DNA from: a bacterium HR32
Lineage (GTDB): Bacteria; Sysuimicrobiota; Sysuimicrobiia; Sysuimicrobiales; Sysuimicrobiaceae
Length of the DNA: 5,760 nt
NCBI GenBank assembly: GCA_002898935.1
Contig: BEII01000130.1
Coordinates: 1-5,760 of the forward strand
Reading direction: 5' to 3'
Made by a program: the position numbers and the translations under genes
Shown here: piece by piece, positions 1 to 4,218 of the stretch
Layout of the letters: every line of letters begins with the position of its first letter
Numbering within the stretch: position 1 is the stretch's first letter
Notes under the pieces: model-generated
Seen by the model: only the letters and a program-made list of their open reading frames with translations
Databases searched by the model: none
What the model was told of the DNA's origin: nothing

Positions 1-849
1 GCCGCCATCCGGCTGATCCCCGGAGACCCCGCGCAGATCATGGCAGGGCAGGCGGCCACGCAGGAGGTGGTGGCGGAGATCCGCCGCTCCCTGGGCTTGG
101 ATCAACCGCTCCCGGTCCAGTACCTGTACTTCCTGCGCAACGCGGTCCGCGGGGACCTGGGCCGGTCGCTGTTCAACGGCGCGCCCGTGGTGGAGGAACT
201 GGCACAGCGCTTCCCCCGGACCGTGCGGCTCGCCCTGGCCAGCATCTTGGTGGCTTCCCTCATCGGCATTCCCGCGGGCATCCTCGCCGCCACGCGCCGC
301 CAGAGCTGGGTGGACACGTTCGTGATGGCCGTCGCCCTCGTGGGCGTCTCCATGCCGGTGTTCTGGCTCGGCCTGAACCTCATCCTCGTCTTCTCGGTGC
401 GGCTCGGTTGGCTGCCGGCGTTCGGCCACGAAACGTGGCGGCACCTGGTCCTACCGTCTGTGACCCTCGGGGCCGCCTCCGCGGCCATCGTGGCCCGCAT
501 GACCCGTTCTGCCATGCTGGAGGTCCTCGGCCAGGACTACGTCCGCACCGCCCGCGCCAAGGGACTCGCGGAGCGCGTGGTGGTGAACCGACATGCGTTG
601 CGCAACGCCCTGATCCCTGTGGTGACCATTCTGGGTCTGCAGCTCGGTACCCTGCTGTCGGGTGCAGTGCTCACCGAGACGGTGTTCGCTTGGCCGGGGA
701 TCGGACGGCTCCTGGTGGACGCGGTGCTGGCCCGCGACTACCCCATCATCCAGGGAGCGATCCTGCTCATCGCCACCACCTTCGTGCTCTTGAACGTGGC
801 GGTGGACGTCCTTTACGGGTTCCTGGACCCGCGGATCCGGTATGAGTGA
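1..849 (+). CDS. ABC transporter permease, DppB/OppB type (5' end missing)
   Basis: This is the first of two inner-membrane subunits of an ABC importer for peptides, nickel or related solutes. The reading frame is open from base 1 (AAIRLIPGDPAQI before the first Met at base 40). The LIPGDPA motif is typical of the DppB N-terminal region, so the gene starts upstream and the Met at 40 is internal. About 282 residues are visible; the family is usually 300-340, so roughly 25-50 residues are missing. Several hydrophobic membrane segments are present. The EAA loop that contacts the ATPase lies at about window residues 174-206, with core YVRTARAKGL and the closing ALRNALIP. The family signature TETVFAWPGIGRLL and the ending FLDPRIRYE are also visible. 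The stop overlaps the next gene by 8 bases, so the two are co-translated. Substrate cannot be assigned, because Dpp, Opp, Nik and Gsi permeases look alike and neither binding protein nor ATPase is in view. Confidence 0.95.
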   Translation, partial: AAIRLIPGDPAQIMAGQAATQEVVAEIRRSLGLDQPLPVQYLYFLRNAVRGDLGRSLFNGAPVVEELAQRFPRTVRLALASILVASLIGIPAGILAATRRQSWVDTFVMAVALVGVSMPVFWLGLNLILVFSVRLGWLPAFGHETWRHLVLPSVTLGAASAAIVARMTRSAMLEVLGQDYVRTARAKGLAERVVVNRHALRNALIPVVTILGLQLGTLLSGAVLTETVFAWPGIGRLLVDAVLARDYPIIQGAILLIATTFVLLNVAVDVLYGFLDPRIRYE

Positions 850-1756
850 GGCCCCGCGCCCTTCCGCGATCCCAGCGCCCGGCGCCGTCCTCGCAGCCAG
901 CCGCGCCGCCCGCTCGGTGTCCGCGGGAGCGCTCGTGTGGCGCCGTCTCCGCCGCAGCCGCTCCGCGGTGCTCGGCCTGGGCATCCTGCTCGTGTTCGCG
1001 CTGTGTGGGCTGTTCGCACCGTGGCTCGCGCCCTACGACCCCTACGCCTCGGACCTCGAGAACAGCCTCAAGCCCCCGAGTCCACGCCACCCCCTGGGCA
1101 CAGACGAGCTCGGCCGCGACGTGCTGAGCCGGATCCTCTACGGAGCGAGGCTGTCGCTGGTGATCGGGACCATCGCGGTGGCCATCGGCGTCGCCCTCGG
1201 CGTGCCCGTGGGGCTCACCTCCGGCTACCTGGGCGGCCGCTTCGACCTGGTGGTCCAGCGGGGCATCGACGTCCTGCTGGCCTTTCCCAGCACCATCCTC
1301 GCCATCCTCCTGGTGACCATCCTCGGCGTGGGCCTCGTCAACGTGATGATCGCGGTCGGCATCGTGTCCGTCCCCACCTACGCGCGGCTGGTCCGGGGCC
1401 AGGTGCTGTCCCTGAAGGAGCAGGAGTTCGTGGACGCCGCCCGTGCCCTCGGGGCCGGCAACCTGCGGATCATCTTCCGGCACGTGCTCCCGAACACCCT
1501 GGCGGTCCTCATCGTGCAGACTACCCTGCAGGTGGCCAGCGCCATCCTGTCCGCTGCGGCCTTGGGCTTTTTGGGACTCGGGGTTCAGCAGCCGACCGCG
1601 GAGTGGGGCGCGATGCTATCTACCGCCCGCCAGTACATCCAGCTGGCCCCGCACACCCTGCTCTTCCCGGGCCTGGCCATCATGCTGACGGTCCTAGGGT
1701 TCAACCTGTTCGGGGACGGCCTGCGGGACGCCCTGGACCCACGCCTGCGCGTGTAG
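842..1756 (+). CDS. ABC transporter permease, DppC/OppC type
   Basis: This is the partner permease of the preceding gene (304 residues, normal for DppC/OppC). A basic N-terminal tail (RRLRRSRS, residues 34-41) leads into membrane segment 1 (about 42-62). The OppC hallmark follows, LGTDELGRDVLSRILYGAR at 85-103. Further membrane segments lie near 104-124, 143-163, 164-182, 220-245 and 272-292. The EAA loop is at 193-217 (EQEFVDAARALGAG, then RHVLP), where the ATPase would dock. The protein ends in GDGLRDALDPRLRV, as is usual for the family. The ATG overlaps the end of the upstream gene (ATGAGTGA, bases 842-849) and has no strong Shine-Dalgarno of its own, so translation is probably coupled. 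No ATPase gene follows; the next feature is a tRNA, so ATPases are upstream or elsewhere, or shared. The family is secure but the substrate is unknown. Confidence 0.96.
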   Translation: MSEAPRPSAIPAPGAVLAASRAARSVSAGALVWRRLRRSRSAVLGLGILLVFALCGLFAPWLAPYDPYASDLENSLKPPSPRHPLGTDELGRDVLSRILYGARLSLVIGTIAVAIGVALGVPVGLTSGYLGGRFDLVVQRGIDVLLAFPSTILAILLVTILGVGLVNVMIAVGIVSVPTYARLVRGQVLSLKEQEFVDAARALGAGNLRIIFRHVLPNTLAVLIVQTTLQVASAILSAAALGFLGLGVQQPTAEWGAMLSTARQYIQLAPHTLLFPGLAIMLTVLGFNLFGDGLRDALDPRLRV

Positions 1757-1757
1757 G

Positions 1758-1788
1758 GCCGTCGCGCGACCCCTGCGCGGCCGACGGC
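1758..1788 (+). terminator. GC-rich hairpin after the permease operon
   Basis: Directly after the stop codon, GCCGTCG (1758-1764) pairs with CGACGGC (1782-1788). Inside it CGCG (1765-1768) pairs with CGCG (1776-1779), with a two-base bulge and a seven-base loop. No T-run follows, so this is not a canonical intrinsic terminator. It may protect the mRNA 3' end or assist Rho-type or U-less termination. The position fits an operon end; the function is inferred. Confidence 0.35.
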
Positions 1789-1822
1789 GCACGCGAATGC
1801 CGGTGCCGATCGGCAGACGGGT

Positions 1823-1828
1823 TAGAAT
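1823..1828 (+). promoter_or_regulatory. Possible -10 box for the tRNA gene
   Basis: TAGAAT matches the sigma70 -10 consensus at five of six bases and ends 6 bases before the tRNA 5' end. Transcription would start at or next to the first tRNA nucleotide, giving little or no 5' leader. No recognisable -35 hexamer sits 16-18 bp upstream, so this is weakly supported. Confidence 0.35.
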
Positions 1829-1834
1829 GCGACC

Positions 1835-1924
1835 GGAGGGGTGCCAGAGCGGTTGAATGGGGCGGTCTTGAAAACCGCTAGGGTGGAGACACCCTCGTGG
1901 GTTCGAATCCCACCCCCTCCGCCA
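1835..1924 (+). tRNA. tRNA-Ser (anticodon UGA)
   Basis: This is a complete class II tRNA of 90 bases with an encoded CCA tail. The acceptor stem pairs GGAGGGG (1835-1841) with CCCCTCC (1914-1920), followed by discriminator G1921 and CCA (1922-1924). The anticodon stem is GCGGT/ACCGC (1862-1866 and 1874-1878) around the loop CTTGAAA. That places the anticodon TGA at 1869-1871, which reads UCA and, with modification, other UCN codons. The long variable arm (GGGTG 1881-1885 pairing with CACCC 1890-1894) is a serine identity element. The T arm is GTGGG/CCCAC around TTCGAAT (1897-1913). The discriminator G also fits tRNA-Ser. It is flanked by an ABC permease gene on the same strand and converges on glnK. 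No integrase or duplicated 3' end that would mark an insertion is seen here. Confidence 0.98.
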
Positions 1925-1930
1925 GGGCCC

Positions 1931-1952
1931 CTCGGCCAGAGTCTCAGCCGAG
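1931..1952. terminator. Symmetric hairpin between converging tRNA-Ser and glnK
   Basis: CTCGGC (1931-1936) pairs with GCCGAG (1947-1952) around a 10-base loop. It begins 6 bases after the tRNA CCA end and lies 15 bases beyond the glnK stop on the other strand, so it could serve both transcripts. There is no T-tract in either direction and only 6 bp of stem. A shared weak termination or processing signal is an inference from position. Confidence 0.3.
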
Positions 1953-1967
1953 CTGCACAAGGGCCAG

Positions 1968-2327
1968 CTACGTTACGGGCGCCACGGGCGTGACCGCGGC
2001 TTCGTCCTCCTCACCGGTCCGGATCCGGTAGATCTTCTCCACCGGCAGCACGAAGATCTTTCCGTCTCCGACGGACCCGGTCCGCGCCGCGGACAAGATA
2101 GCCCGCACGGTCGGTTCCACGAAGTGGTCCGAGACCCCGATGTCCAACCGGACCTTGTCGGACAGCTCCATCTTGACCGTCGTGCCGCGGTAGGTCTCCA
2201 CCCGCTCCGTCTCGCCCCCGTGGCCCTGGACCCGGCTGATGGTGAGCCCGCGGACTTCTGCACGGAACAGCGCTTCGAGAACCTCGCTCAGCTTTTCCGG
2301 CCGGATGATGGCCACCACCAGCCTCAT
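1968..2327 (-). CDS. glnK: P-II family nitrogen regulator GlnK
   Basis: This is a trimeric cytoplasmic signalling protein that reads ATP/ADP and 2-oxoglutarate and blocks the ammonium channel when nitrogen is ample. The product is 119 residues (E. coli GlnB/GlnK are 112). The N-terminal strand MRLVVAIIRPEKL matches the family. The T-loop spans about 37-55 and contains YRGTTVKMEL. The nucleotide-binding B-loop TGSVGDGKIFV is at 83-93, and the C-loop RIRTGEE at 101-107 includes the conserved Arg101 and Arg103. Lys58 is kept. Tyr51, the uridylylation site in proteobacteria, is Val here, and Gln39, which helps bind Mg-2-oxoglutarate, is Glu. As I recall, both features are shared with Thermus GlnK. 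The ATG at 2327 was chosen because the family N-terminus begins there. GGAGG (2337-2341) sits 9 bases upstream, and the ATG overlaps the amtB stop as ATGA. The open frame extends upstream within amtB, but that extension has no family similarity. Pairing with amtB favours the name glnK over glnB. Confidence 0.95.
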   Translation of the reverse strand: MRLVVAIIRPEKLSEVLEALFRAEVRGLTISRVQGHGGETERVETYRGTTVKMELSDKVRLDIGVSDHFVEPTVRAILSAARTGSVGDGKIFVLPVEKIYRIRTGEEDEAAVTPVAPVT

Positions 2328-3610
2328 GCCTGCTTCCCTCCAGCGACCAACCGCGACTGCGCCACGGGCAGCGCGGGCTCTGACAGGACGAGGATCGCGC
2401 CCTCGCCCGAAGTGTAGGCTTCCTCCCCGTGTTGGGTGACGTCCATGCCCAGCGCTTCCTCTCTTCCCTCCAGCGCCCGCAGAGGCACCAGCACACCTAC
2501 AGCCTTCAGGACCACCCACGTTCCCAGGGCGCTGTACGAGGCGGCGGCCAAGGCAGCCAGCGCTTGGATCCCCAGCTGTGCCGGGTTTCCGAACAAGAGT
2601 CCGTCCGCCACCCCGTTCCACGCCTTCTGAGCCAGGATCCCCGTGAGAAGGGCGCCCACGAGTCCACCGACCCCGTGCGCGGCCAAGACGTCCAGGGAGT
2701 CGTCCAGCCGGCTACGGGCTCGCCACAGAATGGCGAAGTAGCTAGGGAACGCTGCCAACGCGCCCAGCGCAACGGCCGCGAGCGGGCCCACAAACCCCGC
2801 CGCGGGCGTCACCGCCACCAGACCCACCACGATGGCCGTCGCCGCACCGACCGCGGTCACCCGCCCGGTCCGCGCCAGGTCTAGAAGCATCCACGCCACC
2901 AGCGTCGCCGCAGGGGCGAGCATGGTGTTCACGAAGGCCAAAGCCGCAATCGCATTCGACGCCAGCGCGCTTCCGCCGTTGAATCCGAACCACCCGAACC
3001 ACAGCAGGCCCGCGCCCAGCAGCGTGAAGGGCACGTTGTGGGGTAGGATCGCCTGCCGGGCGTAGTCCTTCCGTTCCCCCAACAACAGGGCGGCCACCGC
3101 CGCTGCCACTCCCGCGTTGATGTGCACCACCGTTCCCCCAGCGAAGTCCAGGGCACCCAACCGCCCGAGCCACCCCCCTCCCCACACCCAGTGCGCGATC
3201 GGCGCGTAGACCACGAGCGTCCACAGAACCAGGAAGACCAGGTACGCACGGAACTGCATACGCTCCACGACGGCGCCGGAGACGAGCGCAGCGGTGATGA
3301 TGGCAAAGGTCCCCTGGTATGCCATGAACAGCACGTGCGGAATCGTCCCCTGGGCTTGCAGCCCCACGTTCTGCAGCAATGCTCGGGACAAGTCGCCCAC
3401 CAAGGCGGTGCCGGGGGAGAAGGCCACCGAGTACCCCACCAGAGCCCACGCCACCCCCACAGCCCCCAGGGCAGCGAAGGACATCATGAGGGTGTTGAGG
3501 ACGTTCTTCGCACGCACCAGGCCCCCGTAGAAGAATCCGAGGGCAGGGGTCATGAGCAGGACCAGAGCGGTCGAGACCAGCATCCAGGCGGTGTCCGCCG
3601 GTTGAACCAT
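2324..3610 (-). CDS. amtB: Ammonium transporter AmtB (Amt/MEP/Rh family)
   Basis: This is a trimeric membrane channel that takes up ammonium (428 residues, normal size). It begins with TM1 (TAWMLVSTALVLLMTPALGF), in the manner of family members that lack a cleaved signal peptide. The pore residues are present. They are the twin histidines His163 (GGTVVHINAG) and His312 (LAAHGVGG), Phe102 (YQGTF) and Phe210 (GWFGFN) of the gate, Trp143 (VWGGG), and Asp155 (LDFAGG). About eleven membrane segments run to residue 378. The C-terminal tail, with GMDVTQHGEEAY at 388-399, is the part that couples to GlnK. A further 29 residues follow that tail. The open frame extends to 3778, but those 56 extra residues are polar and low-complexity and cross the promoter and hairpin. 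The ATG at 3610 has GGAGG (3618-3622) 7 bases upstream and starts exactly where the family does. The stop overlaps glnK by four bases, giving a coupled amtB-glnK operon. Confidence 0.97.
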   Translation of the reverse strand: MVQPADTAWMLVSTALVLLMTPALGFFYGGLVRAKNVLNTLMMSFAALGAVGVAWALVGYSVAFSPGTALVGDLSRALLQNVGLQAQGTIPHVLFMAYQGTFAIITAALVSGAVVERMQFRAYLVFLVLWTLVVYAPIAHWVWGGGWLGRLGALDFAGGTVVHINAGVAAAVAALLLGERKDYARQAILPHNVPFTLLGAGLLWFGWFGFNGGSALASNAIAALAFVNTMLAPAATLVAWMLLDLARTGRVTAVGAATAIVVGLVAVTPAAGFVGPLAAVALGALAAFPSYFAILWRARSRLDDSLDVLAAHGVGGLVGALLTGILAQKAWNGVADGLLFGNPAQLGIQALAALAAASYSALGTWVVLKAVGVLVPLRALEGREEALGMDVTQHGEEAYTSGEGAILVLSEPALPVAQSRLVAGGKQA

Positions 3611-3617
3611 CGCACGG

Positions 3618-3622
3618 CCTCC
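3618..3622 (-). promoter_or_regulatory. Shine-Dalgarno of amtB, abutting a terminator T-run
   Basis: GGAGG on the minus strand sits 7 bases before the amtB ATG and fixes that start. It directly follows the six T residues of the upstream hairpin, so the same few bases serve as the terminator tail and the ribosome site. The first two G could pair with CC near the predicted mRNA 5' end. Confidence 0.85.
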
Positions 3623-3662
3623 AAAAAAGCCGCGACGCCCACGAGTTCGTGGGCGTCGCGGC
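3623..3662 (-). terminator. Perfect terminator-like hairpin in the amtB leader
   Basis: Reading the minus strand, bases 3662-3629 form an uninterrupted 15-bp stem (arms 3662-3648 and 3643-3629) around the tetraloop AACT. Six T (3628-3623) follow immediately. This is a textbook Rho-independent terminator, active only in the amtB direction since no T-run lies on the other side. It lies downstream of the predicted transcription start (about 3678) and upstream of the amtB ribosome site. It would therefore stop most amtB transcripts after about 55 nt unless read through. It could be an attenuator, the end of a short leader RNA, or a stabilising 5' hairpin. I see no strong competing antiterminator helix. 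The structure is certain; the role is inferred. Confidence 0.8.
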
Positions 3663-3683
3663 CCGCTGTCCCTTTGGTGCTCG

Positions 3684-3712
3684 TATATACTCCAACGACA
3701 GCCTTCTGTCAA
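3684..3712 (-). promoter_or_regulatory. Sigma70-type promoter of amtB-glnK
   Basis: On the minus strand a consensus -35 TTGACA (3712-3707) is followed by a 17-bp spacer and a -10 TATATA (3689-3684). Start of transcription is predicted near A3678, giving a leader of about 68 nt that contains the terminator-like hairpin and the GGAGG. The perfect -35 and spacing imply a strong housekeeping promoter rather than a sigma54 promoter; no GG-N10-GC element was noticed. Confidence 0.8.
3697..3710. promoter_or_regulatory. Inverted repeat inside the amtB promoter (possible operator)
   Basis: GACAG (3697-3701), CCTT, CTGTC (3706-3710) is a perfect 5+4+5 inverted repeat overlapping the -35 box and the first part of the spacer. 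A protein bound here would block RNA polymerase. A further CTGTC copy lies at 3666-3670, just inside the predicted transcript. It does not match the GlnR/TnrA consensus that I know. The binding protein is unknown, and a short repeat such as this can occur by chance. Confidence 0.35.
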
Positions 3713-4035
3713 CTCCCGGGGCTCTACGTCAATGGACGGCGTGGACGACCCCGCCTTCGTGGGTCGGCTGACGCCCACAGCTCTTCGGCCGCCCCGCCAC
3801 CTCCCTTCAAACTCCTCGGGGACAGCTGCCCCACGTCAAGCGCCACCGCCTCCGAACGTAAAGATCTCTCCGTAGCAAAACGGCACCGATTGCCCTTGCT
3901 CGCGGCTAGGCAAGCGGCCCCCGACCTCCTTCTTCGAGGGTGGCGAACGCCTCGCACGGCCCCTCCCCCAACCATGCCCTCGCGGCACACCCAGGGAAAA
4001 GCCCCCACACCCCTCCTGTTGAAACCTCCTGACCG
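3713..4035. other. Intergenic stretch without a recognisable gene
   Basis: I see no supported gene, tRNA or known RNA here. A minus-strand open frame across 3724-4188 is Arg/Gly-rich low-complexity and lacks family motifs, a good start site and codon-like texture, so it is treated as chance. Two imperfect hairpins overlap at 3746-3778. One is CGACCC (3746-3751) with GGGTCG (3761-3766); the other is GTGGG (3759-3763) with CCCAC (3774-3778). No plus-strand promoter stands out before 4036. Confidence 0.6.
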
Positions 4036-4070
4036 CCTTAAGTGCTCCTTAAGAGGCTCTCCCCTATACT
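4036..4070 (+). promoter_or_regulatory. Tandem CCTTAAG heptamers upstream of a -10 box
   Basis: CCTTAAG occurs at 4036-4042 and again at 4047-4053, a direct repeat with an 11-bp period (7 bp plus a 4-bp spacer). TATACT (4065-4070, five of six matches to the -10 consensus) begins 11 bases after the second copy. No -35 hexamer lies at the normal distance. This is the geometry of promoters activated by OmpR/PhoB-family response regulators, whose tandem sites replace the -35. Predicted start is near 4077, about 140 bases before the lipoprotein gene. Since CTTAAG is its own complement, the two copies could also form a small hairpin. The regulator identity is not inferable. Confidence 0.5.
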
Positions 4071-4196
4071 CGCCCCCGGCGTGCTCGGAGCCTGTCGCGA
4101 AGCGGGCTCGGCCTGACCGGACCGCCGTACCCGGAAATCGCGCAGCGCTCTCTGAGCCCGGTACAGCGGACTGACCATCCGGAGCCACACATCCGC

Positions 4197-4207
4197 AAAG
4201 GAGGTGA
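4197..4207 (+). promoter_or_regulatory. Extended Shine-Dalgarno of the lipoprotein gene, long spacing
   Basis: AAAGGAGGTGA is an almost complete complement of the 16S rRNA 3' end. From the GGAGG core (4200-4204) to the ATG at 4219 there are 14 bases, longer than the usual 5-9. An in-frame GTG (4204-4206) overlaps the core and is too close to be served by it, so ATG 4219 remains the best start. Confidence 0.75.
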
Positions 4208-4218
4208 AGCGACAGCGT

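Noticed and set aside
937..1881. Plus-strand frame of 314 codons overlapping the DppC-like gene
   Set aside because: It is a frame-shifted shadow dominated by Arg, Pro, Gly and His; the overlapping frame carries clear permease motifs.
1694..1960. Minus-strand frame with RGWDSNPR, looking like a small protein
   Set aside because: This peptide is the well-known artefact of translating the antisense of a tRNA-Ser gene; the tRNA structure at 1835-1924 explains it.
2328..2621. Upstream extension of GlnK to 2621
   Set aside because: It lies within the amtB coding region in another frame; the P-II fold begins exactly at the ATG at 2327.
3611..3680. Known nitrogen riboswitch (glutamine type) in the amtB leader
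   Set aside because: The leader before the hairpin is only about 16 nt and contains no E-loop or three-stem core of the glutamine-sensing RNAs.
3611..3778. Upstream extension of AmtB to an ATG at 3778
   Set aside because: The 56 added residues are polar and unlike the family, and cross the -35, -10 and terminator-like hairpin. The ATG at 3610 has a well placed GGAGG.
3122..4174. Plus-strand frame of 350 codons opposite amtB
   Set aside because: It is antisense to firmly identified AmtB, rich in His, Pro, Gln and Arg, and continues through the intergenic regulatory region; it is a shadow.
3724..4188. Minus-strand frame of 154 codons in the intergenic region
   Set aside because: It is Arg/Gly-rich low-complexity with no motif and runs through the candidate promoter of the lipoprotein gene.
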